64,000 nucleotides of DNA from Leptospira haakeii (GCF_002812045.1 NZ_NPEG01000004.1:124001-188000); one strand, 5' to 3'; counted from the first letter of the stretch, positions 29,335 through 39,333 are shown. The notes: generated by a model not told the origin, from the sequence alone. Numbers and translations: made by a program.

Positions 29335-30906
29335 TTATCTAAGTTTTAAATTTCCAATACTAAATTTCAAACTTGCTTTAGCTAATTCTTCCCGGTTATC
29401 CAGGTTAGAATGTACTGCTGATTCAAAGGATTCTTTTTCCCAGATCATCTTGCCGATCCCGTATGCAAATTTGGTATTTTCTTTGATCGTATTTTTTACT
29501 TTTTCTCCGAAAATTTTATCGTTTGCTTGGATCAATGCTACCTTTTTGCCGGGATAAAATTTGGAAAGATCGGATAAAAATTTGGGTAAGTCTTCCGCTA
29601 AATAGACCCTGAAAATTATTTTATTAAAATAATCAGAGCCAGCAATATATGCCAGAGAATCATCCGAAAAAATCCAGATTTCGGAATTTGTAGAATGCAA
29701 AGCTAAATTATTCGTTTCCTGTTGTTTGCGTCCTTCTTTCACATATTTTAAACCGATTAAACCGCATAGGAAAGAGAATAGTATACATGCCAAAAATAGA
29801 ATGCGGATAAAATTAAGCTTTTTTCTCTTCTTTAGGAAATAATAATATTTAGAGAATAAGATAGCAAAAGGAAATACGGCAGGTCCGAAAAATCTAGGTC
29901 CCCAATTATTAAACCCATCGTTCGGAATAATAAGTAAAACTAAAAATATATAACTTAACGTGGATCCTAAGAGGATTCTGTTTCTGGAAGATAAATTTTT
30001 CCAACCTACAATTAAAATGGGAAAAAGAAGTAGAGCTGCGGGCATATACCCGAAATATCCTAATTTAAATGTTCCGAAAAATAATAAGGTCTTAGCCCAT
30101 TCTAATCTAGTTGTATAAGAAACATTCAGGCCGGATTCATTAATTAGGAATCTGGGTCCGAGAACATGCCCATAGTCTATAAAATTAAATAAAAAGAAAA
30201 CTCCGACTGAAATCCCTGCTCCCAAACTGAAAAATAGGAATTCGGAAATGGATTGTTTGAATGATCCTTTTTTGTTTCCGGCAAAAAGGATCCAGAATGC
30301 AAGAGACGCGCAGTAAACTAAACCTTCATGCCTGAACCAAACAGAGATTCCGCAAAAGATCCCGGATAAGATAAATTTCACCGAAGAGTTTTTTCCTCTT
30401 AAGGCGAATGTGAGAGCGCATAAGGCGGAAAGCATAAAAAAGCTATGCTCGGAATATTCTACACTTAAGATCCAGGCGAATGTTCCTAATCCCGCAATTG
30501 CCAATGAGAACTTAGAGAATTTCCATTTCTTATAAAGAAGCAATAGGGAAAATAACAATCCGATCGCACTTAAATAGGGAAGAGCAGAAAATCCGAAAAC
30601 CCAGAGCCATAAAGAGGAAATTGCAGCAAAAAAAACTGGGAAAGCGCTTAAATGTCTTTGATCTAATTTTAAAAAAACGTTATCCTGAGCTGGAAAATAT
30701 TTATAGTCAGGATCGAATTCCTTTCCCGGATAAAATAGTTCTTCGGATTGGAACTTATTTTGAAGTAAAGAATAGGATTGGACTAATTTATTATGTGAGT
30801 CCCAATTAAATGAATATTTTGGCTTTAGATAATTTACGCTAGAAAAAACGGCTCCGATCAGTAAAATAGCAAAGAGCCAGATTCCATTCTTTCTTAAAAA
30901 ATTCAT
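29335..30906 (-). CDS. Polytopic GT-C-like glycosyltransferase family protein
   Basis: A 523-residue protein with about ten or eleven hydrophobic helices and a soluble C-terminal part (about 400-523). The first periplasmic loop contains F-N-W-D-S-H-N-K near 34-41, the place where GT-C enzymes (ArnT/PMT-like, dolichyl- or undecaprenyl-phosphate sugar users) carry a catalytic acid. Leptospires have several putative glycosyltransferases of this shape, some named after LA_3751/LA_3752. Substrate unknown. Base composition is more AT-rich than the neighbouring glycolytic genes. Confidence 0.6.
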   Translation of the reverse strand: MNFLRKNGIWLFAILLIGAVFSSVNYLKPKYSFNWDSHNKLVQSYSLLQNKFQSEELFYPGKEFDPDYKYFPAQDNVFLKLDQRHLSAFPVFFAAISSLWLWVFGFSALPYLSAIGLLFSLLLLYKKWKFSKFSLAIAGLGTFAWILSVEYSEHSFFMLSALCALTFALRGKNSSVKFILSGIFCGISVWFRHEGLVYCASLAFWILFAGNKKGSFKQSISEFLFFSLGAGISVGVFFLFNFIDYGHVLGPRFLINESGLNVSYTTRLEWAKTLLFFGTFKLGYFGYMPAALLLFPILIVGWKNLSSRNRILLGSTLSYIFLVLLIIPNDGFNNWGPRFFGPAVFPFAILFSKYYYFLKKRKKLNFIRILFLACILFSFLCGLIGLKYVKEGRKQQETNNLALHSTNSEIWIFSDDSLAYIAGSDYFNKIIFRVYLAEDLPKFLSDLSKFYPGKKVALIQANDKIFGEKVKNTIKENTKFAYGIGKMIWEKESFESAVHSNLDNREELAKASLKFSIGNLKLR

Positions 30907-31019
30907 ATATTGCGAGAATGTTTTTATAGAAATTTTTATTGTAAAGAAAAGTTTGAAAATTTTGCACTTGTTCTCTTTTTGAAAAGCCTTAGAATTGAAC
31001 CGCGATTGAGGGAAAATAT

Positions 31020-31577
31020 ATGCAAGAAGTAAATCTGTCCGGAAATATATTAGAATACATGGGTAAACGTCCTATCTTCAAAGACGGAGTATTCTTAGCT
31101 CCGGGTTCTTTGGTCGTAGGGGATGTAGTGATCGGAAAAGATTCCTCTATCTGGTTCCAAACATTGATACGGGGAGATGTGAATTATATTCGTATCGGGG
31201 ATAATGTAAACATACAGGACATGACGGTTGTCCATGTTTCCAGAAACACCCATCCTGTTGAAATTGGAGACAATGTTTCCGTGGGCCATCGGGCTGTTCT
31301 TCACGGATGTAAGCTCAAAAGTAATTCATTCGTTGGAATGGGTGCGATCATCATGGATGGGGTGGAGCTAGGTGAATATTCCTTTGTGGCCGCAGGTGCT
31401 ATGGTGACCCCGGGAAAGATTATCCCACCAGGGGCAATGGTGATGGGATCTCCTGCAAAGATCGTAAGAGATATTACGGAAGAAGAAAGGAATCTGATCG
31501 AGAGAACCGCTGCAAATTACGTTTCCTATAAGAACAATTATCTGGATGATTTTTCCTATAGGATTAGCATAGTTTAA
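31020..31577 (+). CDS. Gamma-carbonic anhydrase family protein
   Basis: A left-handed beta-helix hexapeptide-repeat protein of 185 residues. The metal-binding histidines of the gamma-CA/YrdA group are present in M-T-V-V-H-V near 67-72 and [10 protein letters not shown] near 88-97. The characteristic [17 protein letters not shown] precedes them. It may be a carbonic anhydrase or a related zinc protein of the YrdA/PaaY type; activity cannot be decided from the sequence. ATG start with a GAGGG site upstream. Confidence 0.88.
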   Translation: MQEVNLSGNILEYMGKRPIFKDGVFLAPGSLVVGDVVIGKDSSIWFQTLIRGDVNYIRIGDNVNIQDMTVVHVSRNTHPVEIGDNVSVGHRAVLHGCKLKSNSFVGMGAIIMDGVELGEYSFVAAGAMVTPGKIIPPGAMVMGSPAKIVRDITEEERNLIERTAANYVSYKNNYLDDFSYRISIV

Positions 31578-31628
31578 TTTTTCAAAATTTTCCTATACGT
31601 TTAAGGAATATGCTGAATACTTTACTAT

Positions 31629-32699
31629 GTGGGCGAAACAAAAATTCCGGGAGTATATCTAAGAGGTACAGGGGTCATAGGTTGGCCTCTGGCTTCTTTG
31701 TTATTATTATTAAAGAATAAATTTGGCGGTTTCCAAGTATTTGTAGAACCGTATAAATTACAAAAATCGGAAATACCTCAGATACTCTCCCTACTCGAAA
31801 AAGGTGGGATTATAGTAGACGATGGTTCGAACGGGGTTCGGAATTTTTTTCCGGAATGGATCTCGAAAGAGGATGCATTATCCCAGTCTCAGGTGGTTTG
31901 TGATTCTTCTCCGCCTGGAGTAGCAGATAAAAGAAAATCTGAATATTCCGAATCAATTTACGAGCAGATAAAAATTTTTATCGCCCAAGGAAGTGAACAT
32001 TCTTTCGGGCCTCAGTTCCTGTATCCGGAAAGTGCTCCACTTTTGGAAAAAAATCCTCCTAAATTTATACATGTTTCTACATGTAATACCCATACGTTAG
32101 CCGGAATACTTAGACCCTTCTACTCGGAAAAACCGCAAGAGTTAACAAATATATTGGAAGAGGCTGATTTTTTTGTGATCCGTAGAGATGCGGACATGGC
32201 AAAAAATGATCCTCACGTAACAGGGCCTTTACTTGTTCTTCCTGAATCTGAGACAGGTACCCATCATGGTAGATTATTGAACGAGGTATATTCAGATCTT
32301 GGATTTAAGATCAAATTGGGATCTTCTTCCGTAACGATCAATTCTCCCTATATGCACTTGATCCGTTTTCATCTCCGCTTAAAAAGAGAAATTAGTAAAG
32401 ACTGGTTGGTTTCTAAGATCAATAATGATCCATTCTTAAGTAGCACTGAGCTTGTTTCCACAAATTCGATCTTCTCTTCCGGAAGAGATAGGGGATTATA
32501 CGGTAGAATTTTCTCTCATGCAGTATTCCCTCTTTCTGCTTTGGAAGTGAATGGAAAAGAAGTGAGAGGATATGCTGCCACACCTGGTGATTCAAACGTG
32601 CATATTTCCAGTATTTATGCTGTTTATAAAGGGTTAGGACTTTCCTTTGGACCGGAAACAGAAGCCTTTCTCTCCGGAATTGTCTTGAAAGAAGTTTAG
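31629..32699 (+). CDS. Archaeal-type (type II) glyceraldehyde-3-phosphate dehydrogenase homologue
   Basis: A 356-residue protein that aligns, from memory of the archaeal enzymes, along its whole length with type II GAPDH. Features are a Rossmann start G-T-G-V-I-G (13-18), F-I-A-Q-G-S-E-H near 117, the catalytic cysteine C152 in V-S-T-C-N-T-H-T-L (archaeal V-S-C-N-T-T-G-L), the phosphate-binding R-R-D-A-D at 185-189, T-G-P then T-H-H-G at 211-214, and the Y-M-H-L segment near 241. Start is GTG with a weak ribosome site. The organism also has classical gap at 27555-28562. Whether it oxidises G3P or another aldehyde phosphate is unknown. Confidence 0.7.
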   Translation: MGETKIPGVYLRGTGVIGWPLASLLLLLKNKFGGFQVFVEPYKLQKSEIPQILSLLEKGGIIVDDGSNGVRNFFPEWISKEDALSQSQVVCDSSPPGVADKRKSEYSESIYEQIKIFIAQGSEHSFGPQFLYPESAPLLEKNPPKFIHVSTCNTHTLAGILRPFYSEKPQELTNILEEADFFVIRRDADMAKNDPHVTGPLLVLPESETGTHHGRLLNEVYSDLGFKIKLGSSSVTINSPYMHLIRFHLRLKREISKDWLVSKINNDPFLSSTELVSTNSIFSSGRDRGLYGRIFSHAVFPLSALEVNGKEVRGYAATPGDSNVHISSIYAVYKGLGLSFGPETEAFLSGIVLKEV

Positions 32700-32749
32700 A
32701 TCTTCTTAGAAATATCCAGACAGTTTTGATCTTTTTTCATTGATCGCAT

Positions 32750-32780
32750 TTGATATATTGAAAAAGATGTTTAATATATT
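32750..32780 (+). promoter_or_regulatory. Probable cysK promoter
   Basis: TTGATA at 32750-32755 and TAATAT at 32772-32777 (16-base spacer), or TATATT at 32775-32780, resemble sigma-70 hexamers. ATATATTGA occurs twice in the stretch. It lies about 45 bases upstream of the cysK start. No obvious CysB-type or riboswitch structure is visible. Confidence 0.4.
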
Positions 32781-32822
32781 GACAAGTTCACAAAAATCCA
32801 GCTGCAGAGGTAGGAATTCCTA

Positions 32823-33752
32823 ATGAAAGCAAATAATATCTTAGAGACGATCGGTAATACTCCACATGTAAAAATCAACCGACTCTTTGGATCCAAATAC
32901 AATGTATATTCTAAATTAGAGCGTAGCAATCCAGGCGGTTCTATCAAGGATCGTATCGCGCTTTCTATGATCGAGGACGCTGAAAAAAGCGGAAAACTCA
33001 CTAAGGATACAGTAATCATCGAACCGACTTCCGGAAACACCGGTATCGGTTTAGCTCTTGTTGCAGCAGTAAAAGGATACCGTTTGATCCTTGTAATGCC
33101 TGAGTCTATGAGTGTTGAAAGAAGAAGAATTATGGCTGCTTATGGCGCTGAATTCGACTTAACTCCTCGTGAAAAAGGAATGCCTGGAGCAATCGAAAGA
33201 GCAAAACAACTGGTTTCTGAAAATCCAAAAGCTTGGATGCCTCAACAGTTCGAGAACGAAGCAAACATTCAAGTACACATTGAAACTACTGCAGCAGAGA
33301 TCTTAAAAGATTTCCCTAACGGAGTGGACGCTCTTATCACAGGAGTAGGAACAGGTGGACATATCACTGGAGTTGCTAAAGTTTTAAAGGAGAAGTTCCC
33401 TAAAACTAAGGTATTCGCAGTTGAGCCGGAAGCTTCTCCAGTAATTTCCGGAGGAAAACCTGGACCACACCCGATCCAAGGAATTGGAGCTGGATTCATT
33501 CCTAAAAACTTACACACTGATCTACTAGACGGAGTGATCCAAGTTTCTAAGGACGAGGCTTTCCAATATGCACTTCGTGCAGCAAAAGAAGAAGGGATTT
33601 TCTTAGGAGTATCTTCCGGTGCGGCTCTTGCAGCGGTTGCTAAAAAACTTCCTGAACTTCCTGAGGGAGCTACAGTTCTTACATTCAATTACGACACCGG
33701 AGAAAGATATCTTTCTATTGAAGGACTTTTCCCAGTTCCTTCTAACGGCTAA
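32823..33752 (+). CDS. cysK: Cysteine synthase A (O-acetylserine sulfhydrylase)
   Basis: PLP enzyme making cysteine from O-acetylserine and sulfide. The PLP lysine lies in [10 protein letters not shown] near residue 42. T-S-G-N-T-G-I-G-L near 70 binds substrate. The phosphate-binding glycine loop [10 protein letters not shown] is near 176. 309 residues is typical. A good ribosome site (AGGAAT) precedes the ATG. Its own promoter and a downstream terminator make it a monocistronic unit. Confidence 0.96.
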   Translation: MKANNILETIGNTPHVKINRLFGSKYNVYSKLERSNPGGSIKDRIALSMIEDAEKSGKLTKDTVIIEPTSGNTGIGLALVAAVKGYRLILVMPESMSVERRRIMAAYGAEFDLTPREKGMPGAIERAKQLVSENPKAWMPQQFENEANIQVHIETTAAEILKDFPNGVDALITGVGTGGHITGVAKVLKEKFPKTKVFAVEPEASPVISGGKPGPHPIQGIGAGFIPKNLHTDLLDGVIQVSKDEAFQYALRAAKEEGIFLGVSSGAALAAVAKKLPELPEGATVLTFNYDTGERYLSIEGLFPVPSNG

Positions 33753-33777
33753 GATCCAGATCAAATCTGATCTTCTG

Positions 33778-33809
33778 AAAATCCCGGCGGGTAACGTCGG
33801 GATTTTTTT
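33778..33809 (+). terminator. Rho-independent terminator after cysK
   Basis: AAAATCCCG (33778-33786) pairs perfectly with CGGGATTTT (33798-33806) around an 11-base loop, followed by more T residues. It begins 26 bases after the cysK stop codon. Confidence 0.85.
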
Positions 33810-33930
33810 ATGCCTTCTTTGTTTGTTATAAAAGTATCCAAATAAAATACTTGCGTTTCGAATTTAATCGAACATCTGTGCGAAAAAGTGATATAATAGA
33901 AAGTTCGGTATCAAAGGAAAAAGTAAACAA

Positions 33931-34779
33931 ATGTTCAACCGTTTGAGAATATTAAAACAAATTAATGAATTAGATGCTGAGAAGGATGCGCAGAAGATCG
34001 TATTTCTTTCTGGAAGTTATGATTTCCCTCAGGATGTGGAGATCTCGCTCGCTATTTCTTTCTTCAGGACATTTGCAATTCCTTCTATTTCCAAAATATT
34101 AAATACAACCAAACGATTCGAATCCGCAGGACAGAAAAGATACGACGATACCGCGTTGATCCTGGCAGAATTTATAGAAAATGGACTGGATAGCGAAAGA
34201 GGAAGAGAAGCCATGAGAAGGCTGAACCAGATCCATAAAGAATACGATATCAAGAACGAAGATTTTTTATATACACTTACAACTTTTATATTCGAGCCGG
34301 ATCGTTGGAATCAAAAGTTCGGCTGGAGAAAGAGCACTGAAAAAGAAAGGTTAGCCAACTTCTATCTTTGGAAACGGATCGGAAAAATGATGAATATCAA
34401 AAATATTCCGGAAACTTACGAAGAAATGTTGGAGTTCAATCTTCGTTTCGAAAAGGAAAAATTCCATCGCACTAAAGATTCGGAGCAGGTAGCACTTGCC
34501 ACAATGAAGATCGCTTCTGCTAGAATCCCTAAAATTCCCGGTTTGGAATATTTAGTCTATCATGCGGTGTATTCTCTTATGGACAAACCTCTTAGGGAGG
34601 CTATGGGATTTCCGAAAGCAAATCCGATCGTTGCCGTATTTACTTATTCCATTTTTAAATTCAGAGCATTCTTCTTACGATATTTTTGGCCGCCTAGAAA
34701 AACTCCTTATTACGTGACCAAAAGAAATAACCCTACTTATCCGAATGGATATTTGATTGAAGAGTTAGGACCACATTAG
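33931..34779 (+). CDS. Oxygenase MpaB family (DUF2236-like) protein
   Basis: A 282-residue largely helical protein. Features I associate with the MpaB/latex-clearing-oxygenase group are the F-F-R-T-F-A-I-P-S-I-S-K region near 45-56, R-Y-D-D-T near 69 and the central F-I-F-E-P-D-R-W near 126. Such proteins bind haem in characterised cases, but the axial ligands cannot be assigned here. The C-terminus has an aromatic, basic stretch that may associate with membrane. ATG start with a weak ribosome site. Family assignment is moderate. Confidence 0.5.
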   Translation: MFNRLRILKQINELDAEKDAQKIVFLSGSYDFPQDVEISLAISFFRTFAIPSISKILNTTKRFESAGQKRYDDTALILAEFIENGLDSERGREAMRRLNQIHKEYDIKNEDFLYTLTTFIFEPDRWNQKFGWRKSTEKERLANFYLWKRIGKMMNIKNIPETYEEMLEFNLRFEKEKFHRTKDSEQVALATMKIASARIPKIPGLEYLVYHAVYSLMDKPLREAMGFPKANPIVAVFTYSIFKFRAFFLRYFWPPRKTPYYVTKRNNPTYPNGYLIEELGPH

Positions 34780-34817
34780 AAAAATACGGAAGGGCCGGAT
34801 TTCCGGTCCGTTCCGAA

Positions 34818-36662
34818 ATGTCTGTTCTAGTACTCGTAGAATCTCCTACCAAAGTCAAAACGATTTCTTCCTATTTAGGAAAAGAGTATAAGGTGCTCGC
34901 CACCTTCGGGCATATTTTAGATCTTCCTCCGGATCGTATCGGGATCAAAATTGAAAAAGATTTCGAACCTGAGTATGTTCCTCTCAAAGGTAAAAAGAAA
35001 ATCCTATCTTCTATCTTAAAAGAAGCAAAGTTTCATTCTTCCATACTCATAGCGACTGACCCGGATAGAGAAGGAGAGTTTATCGGATATATTCTTGCCC
35101 AAAAATTAGGGAAGAAGGCAAAGATCTCCCGAATTCGATTCCAAGAAATCCAGAAGGACAAAATTTTACAGGCAATCTCAGAACCTGATGAGATCGATCT
35201 GGACCTAGTAGATTCTCAAAAAGCAAGAAGGATCTTAGATAGGTTGATCGGATACAAGGTGAGCCCATTTTTATGGAGAGCAGTAAGCGGAGAAGGTTTG
35301 TCCGCAGGAAGAGTACAATCAGTCGCCCTGAAATGGATCTGTGAAAGAGAAGAAGAGATACGCAGCTTCATTCCAGTAACGACCTGGACTGTCTCTGCTA
35401 CAGTATTTTATGGACCCGGAGAAAATGAAAGGATCATTTTTTATCCTAAAAAAGACCCATTTACTACCCAAAAAGAAGCGTCCGAATTTTTAGATTCTAT
35501 ATTAAGAAAAACGAAAGTTTTACAGATCACCGAAAAAAAGGAGAAGCTAGGAGAAACATTACCTCCGCCTCCTTTTACCACTGCTAGTTTACAACAGGAA
35601 GCGTTTAGAGTTTTAAAATTTTCCGCATCCAAAACAATGAAACTTGCGCAGGAATTATACGAGGGAACGGATCTCGGAAAAGGAAAATCCCAAGGACTGA
35701 TCACTTATATGAGAACCGATTCGGTCCGGATCGGTGAAGACACAATAAACTCAATCCGTAAAAAGATCTCCTCTAAATTCGGAAAAGAATTCGTTTCAGA
35801 TAAATCCCAAACTTACAGGCTCAAAAAAACGAAAGGAAAATCACAGGATGCACACGAAGCAATCCGACCAGTTGATGTTTTTTTAGAACCTTCTTTTGTA
35901 TTCGAAGTGGCAGATCGTAATCTAAGTAAGGATTCTAAAAAATTATACGAACTGATCTGGAAACGAGCAATCGCTTCTCAAATGAAACCGGAAACTTGGA
36001 AAAGATTAGAGTTTGTTGCGAATGGAGGAGGAGAACTTTGGGAAGGAGAAAAACTTTTTACTATCGATCCCGGTTATAAAAAGATCTATAATGTAAGCAC
36101 AGACATTCTTCCCAATTGGAAAAAAGGAGAAACCCTGACTCCCGATCCTTGGGAGGTCCAAGAAAAAACCACAGAACCTCCTCCTAGATATACTGAGGCA
36201 AGTCTTGTATCCAAATTGGAAAAAGAAGGAATTGGTAGACCTTCCACTTTTGCTTCTATACTGGAAACTTTATACAAAAGAAAATACGTATACTCCGAAA
36301 AAGGAAAATTATATTCAGAGACTCTGGGAGAAAAAGTGAATGCATTCTTGCAGGCAGCATTTGCAGATCTATTCAGAGAAAAATTCACTTCCGAAATGGA
36401 ACAAAAATTGGACTCTATTGCTTCCGGAGAAGAAAGCAGGTCCAAGGTTCTTTCCGAATTCTATTCCATTTTGGATTCTCAATTAAAGAAAACGAATGTA
36501 ACTGCAATTAATAAACAGCTAAAGGAAAAACCAAAAACCCCTAAATACGGAATTTGCCCTGTATGTAAAGAGGGAGAGAGAGTTAGGAAAAAGTCCTCAA
36601 AGAAAAAGGAATATTATATCTGTTCTCGTTTTCCGCAATGCGACTACGCGGAATATATTTAA
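34818..36662 (+). CDS. topA: DNA topoisomerase I (type IA)
   Basis: Relaxes negative supercoils via a 5'-phosphotyrosyl link. The N-terminal TOPRIM domain (about 1-115) holds L-V-E-S-P-T-K and D-P-D-R-E-G-E. The catalytic tyrosine is Y297 in T-Y-M-R-T-D-S. The C-terminus retains one tetracysteine zinc ribbon (C-P-V-C near 575 and C-S-R-F-P-Q-C near 603). At 614 residues it is shorter than E. coli TopA (865) because it has fewer C-terminal zinc/ribbon modules. Its stop is adjacent to that of the convergent ABC gene. Confidence 0.95.
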   Translation: MSVLVLVESPTKVKTISSYLGKEYKVLATFGHILDLPPDRIGIKIEKDFEPEYVPLKGKKKILSSILKEAKFHSSILIATDPDREGEFIGYILAQKLGKKAKISRIRFQEIQKDKILQAISEPDEIDLDLVDSQKARRILDRLIGYKVSPFLWRAVSGEGLSAGRVQSVALKWICEREEEIRSFIPVTTWTVSATVFYGPGENERIIFYPKKDPFTTQKEASEFLDSILRKTKVLQITEKKEKLGETLPPPPFTTASLQQEAFRVLKFSASKTMKLAQELYEGTDLGKGKSQGLITYMRTDSVRIGEDTINSIRKKISSKFGKEFVSDKSQTYRLKKTKGKSQDAHEAIRPVDVFLEPSFVFEVADRNLSKDSKKLYELIWKRAIASQMKPETWKRLEFVANGGGELWEGEKLFTIDPGYKKIYNVSTDILPNWKKGETLTPDPWEVQEKTTEPPPRYTEASLVSKLEKEGIGRPSTFASILETLYKRKYVYSEKGKLYSETLGEKVNAFLQAAFADLFREKFTSEMEQKLDSIASGEESRSKVLSEFYSILDSQLKKTNVTAINKQLKEKPKTPKYGICPVCKEGERVRKKSSKKKEYYICSRFPQCDYAEYI

Positions 36663-37463
36663 TTATTTTCTTTCAGTGACAGCGACCCAGGTGCCATTTT
36701 TATTTTCCGCTTCTACTTTACGATCGTATAGATCTGAAAGTCTTGCAGAAGTGAACGCTTCTGTGATCTCACCTGAGAATAAAATTTTGCCAGATTTCAA
36801 AAGAGCCGCGTGTTCGTAAAATGGAGGGATTTCGTCGATCCTGTGGGTAATATAAATAGATGTGAAGTTTCGATTCTTCTTATATTCATCCAAGAAGTCT
36901 ATGAATTCTTCTCTTGCAGTTAGATCTAATCCGGAACAAGGCTCATCTAAGATCACAAATTCAGGAGAAGTGCACATTGCTCTTAGGAAGAGTATCTTTT
37001 TCTTTTCGCCGGAAGATAGGGTGCGGAATAACTGGTTTCTTTTAGCTCCGAAACCGTTCTCCTCTAAAATTCGCTCCGCTTCTTTTTCTTCCCAGGCATT
37101 GGATTCCCTGTAAAAGCCTATGGTATGAAAAAAACCGGTAAGAAGCACATCGTAAACAGTAAGACTTTTTTGGAGTGCGCTTTCTTGTTGGGAAGAATCC
37201 AAGATCCCAATCTTATTTCTCAAGATCTGTAGAGGAGTTTCGCCGAATGTTTCTCCGAAAAGATTGATCCTACCTGCTGTAGGCCATACAGAACCATAGA
37301 TCAAATTTACAAGTGTAGTTTTGCCTGCACCATTACGGCCTAACAGAACCCAATGTTCTCCGGAATTGATTTGAAAATCGATCCCATCTAGAATAGGAGT
37401 CCCGGATCTATAAAACTTAATTCCGTGTAAATTGAGTAGATTATTGGATTCAGTTTTCTTCAT
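36663..37463 (-). CDS. ABC transporter ATP-binding protein
   Basis: A 266-residue nucleotide-binding protein with Walker A G-R-N-G-A-G-K-T-T (42-50), signature L-S-S-G-E-K-K-K-I near 143, Walker B F-V-I-L-D-E-P near 163 and H-loop Y-I-T-H-R near 198. It resembles the ModF/YlmA-type soluble ATPases (G-E-H-W-V-L-L before Walker A), which work without an adjacent permease; none is present here. It overlaps the upstream HDOD gene by 14 bases, so the two are co-expressed. Confidence 0.85.
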   Translation of the reverse strand: MKKTESNNLLNLHGIKFYRSGTPILDGIDFQINSGEHWVLLGRNGAGKTTLVNLIYGSVWPTAGRINLFGETFGETPLQILRNKIGILDSSQQESALQKSLTVYDVLLTGFFHTIGFYRESNAWEEKEAERILEENGFGAKRNQLFRTLSSGEKKKILFLRAMCTSPEFVILDEPCSGLDLTAREEFIDFLDEYKKNRNFTSIYITHRIDEIPPFYEHAALLKSGKILFSGEITEAFTSARLSDLYDRKVEAENKNGTWVAVTERK

Positions 37464-38985
37464 TCGCGATCTCGTAGGCCTTTGCTAATTTTTCGCAGGT
37501 CTCTTCGAACTTTGCCTTATCATCTAACTGGAATTTCTTTAGTATACTCGAGTCAGCTGCGTAATAGCTGGTCTTTTTATCCAGATAATCGCACATCATA
37601 TTTGCCACGTATACGGAATCAACTAAATCCGTATAAATAGTGTTAGTCGCCATGAAGGCTCTATGATGAAATTCGATCATATGAACAAGGTCCGGAGGGA
37701 AATCCCATTTTCTAGCGAGCATAGCTCCCAGGGTCGGATGAGAAATACCTGTTGAAATTTCTTCAAGGATCGTGGAATTGGATAGGTCCCTATTCTTTTG
37801 ATAAGATGCCAAACGTTTGAATAATGTTGGATCCAACGAAAGCAAAATGAATTTTCCTAAATCATGGAGTAAGGCACCGACTGCTGCGATATCGGAAAGT
37901 TTTCCGAGTCCCGCTCTTTGAGAAACCTGTCTCGCGAAAAAGCTCGCGAGGTTGGAATGATTCCATACTTCTTGTAGTTTGGAATATCTTCCTTCCATGA
38001 TCTTTCGTACACCAGAGACATACAAAAGATTTCGGACGTTCTTCAGTCCCACAACCTTAACAGCTTGGACGATCGTATTTACTTTATTCCTACTCGCGAA
38101 ACCGGCTGAGTTTGAAAGTTTTAAAAGATCCGCACTGATAGCTGGATTTCTTTCTATTTCGTTTGCAATTACACCTAAATCTGAGTCAGGATTATTACAA
38201 AGGTTTATGATCCGTGTAAGAGTGTGGGGAAGAGGAGGAAGACCATCTACTTCTGACAAAATTCTGTCCTTCAGTTTAGTGGCAACATCCAAAGGAACAA
38301 TTTGTTTAGGGATCACTAAGGTGGCTCTCGTGATCTTACCATCAGTTTCTATCTTAAATTTATCAGAACCTATTCCTGAGTTTTTTAATAATAACTGTAT
38401 GAGAACAAGCCCAAGGCCGGCACTCTCTTGGCTGTCCGCCATGGAAAGAAATGCATCCGATAGATCGTTAAACTTACTTGCGGATTCTAATCTTGCTTTG
38501 ATCCTTTCCGATTCTTGAGGAAGGAGTGCCGAATCGTTTTCAATCAAAAAGATCAGGTTCTGGTTCATGATCTTTGCACGAAGGCGAACGGATAAATTAG
38601 AACCTTTGAGTACCTTCTCCTGCTCATCCCATTTATGAATGATATCTTCCAGAAAACGTTTCATCCCTTTATTATAATGAGATGTTTCGTTGATGTTCAG
38701 TCCCTCTGTAAGAAAGAAAAGCCTCTTGGCATTCGCCTTATTAGCGTTCATCAAAAGTTCTTTCAGAATGGTAGAAACTACTTCTGTGAGAAATAACCTA
38801 TCCAGGTTTCCCAAAACCTGAAGAAGCAGAAGATAGATCTGCTGGTGGTCCTCGTCCGAAATAAATCTATATTCCAGTTCGATATCTTTTCCTGAGACAA
38901 GGGTTTCAGTGAGTTCCGTCGGATTTAGCATTCCCTCAAATTTGGGTCTAAACTCCCTTGTCGCAAGAAAAAAAATGCGCTCCAT
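37450..38985 (-). CDS. HDOD-domain regulator with N-terminal GHKL ATPase-like region
   Basis: A 511-residue cytosolic protein. The N-terminal part (about 50-225) has K-E-L-L-M-N-A-N-K-A near 71 and S-A-G-L-G-L-V-L-I near 192, the N-box and G-box pattern of GHKL ATPases. The HDOD domain (about 235-430) has L-P-P-L-P-H-T-L-T-R-I near 247 and a helix-rich HD-like core with L-L-H-D-L-G-K-F near 369, so metal ligands may persist. Both modules are signalling types; the combination is uncommon to me. ATG at 38931 is an alternative start. Confidence 0.8.
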   Translation of the reverse strand: MERIFFLATREFRPKFEGMLNPTELTETLVSGKDIELEYRFISDEDHQQIYLLLLQVLGNLDRLFLTEVVSTILKELLMNANKANAKRLFFLTEGLNINETSHYNKGMKRFLEDIIHKWDEQEKVLKGSNLSVRLRAKIMNQNLIFLIENDSALLPQESERIKARLESASKFNDLSDAFLSMADSQESAGLGLVLIQLLLKNSGIGSDKFKIETDGKITRATLVIPKQIVPLDVATKLKDRILSEVDGLPPLPHTLTRIINLCNNPDSDLGVIANEIERNPAISADLLKLSNSAGFASRNKVNTIVQAVKVVGLKNVRNLLYVSGVRKIMEGRYSKLQEVWNHSNLASFFARQVSQRAGLGKLSDIAAVGALLHDLGKFILLSLDPTLFKRLASYQKNRDLSNSTILEEISTGISHPTLGAMLARKWDFPPDLVHMIEFHHRAFMATNTIYTDLVDSVYVANMMCDYLDKKTSYYAADSSILKKFQLDDKAKFEETCEKLAKAYEIANEEN

Positions 38986-39045
38986 TCTTCGGATTGGGCA
39001 CCTGTTTGTCCGGGGAAAACCTAAAATATCATATGGGGGCCGGAA

Positions 39046-39333
39046 ATGGAGAAGGAGCCAAAAAATTCAGAACAAGGATCCGAAAAAATCGGAGAAGATT
39101 TACAGGAAGAACTTAGATTTTTTCTGGAAAATCGATTGGATGGGCTTTTGGACGAGGCGGAGAAGTTTAGGCAAACCAAACAATCCTATAGAAAGACCCG
39201 ATCCAAGTTTTTGAGACATGAGTTCAATTCGGAAAAAAACCAGGGATTTCTGCCTTTTCTCTATTCCATTTCCAAACAAAGGGAGGGGAACAGGGAGGAG
39301 CCGGAGTCTAAAGTATCAGGGAACGAATCTTAG
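39046..39333 (+). CDS. Small charged hypothetical protein
   Basis: A 95-residue hydrophilic protein rich in Glu, Lys and Arg, with predicted helix over most of its length (E-D-L-Q-E-E-L-R-F-F-L-E-N-R-L-D near 17-32). It starts 61 bases from a divergent gene. The initiation region is weak (GGGGGCCGG before ATG). An overlapping frame on the same strand is worse. I do not recognise it and regard it as probably real but unproven. Confidence 0.45.
   Translation: MEKEPKNSEQGSEKIGEDLQEELRFFLENRLDGLLDEAEKFRQTKQSYRKTRSKFLRHEFNSEKNQGFLPFLYSISKQREGNREEPESKVSGNES

Noticed and set aside
33876..33887. CTGTGCGAAAAA matching the right end of the inverted-repeat elements
   Set aside because: No inverted partner is found within 300 bases upstream. 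Twelve matching bases are not enough to call a remnant of the element family.
38909..39214. Open frame of 101 codons on the plus strand
   Set aside because: It lies antisense to the start of the HDOD gene and then overlaps the 39046-39333 frame. Composition is basic and irregular and there is no ribosome site, so it is read as a shadow frame.
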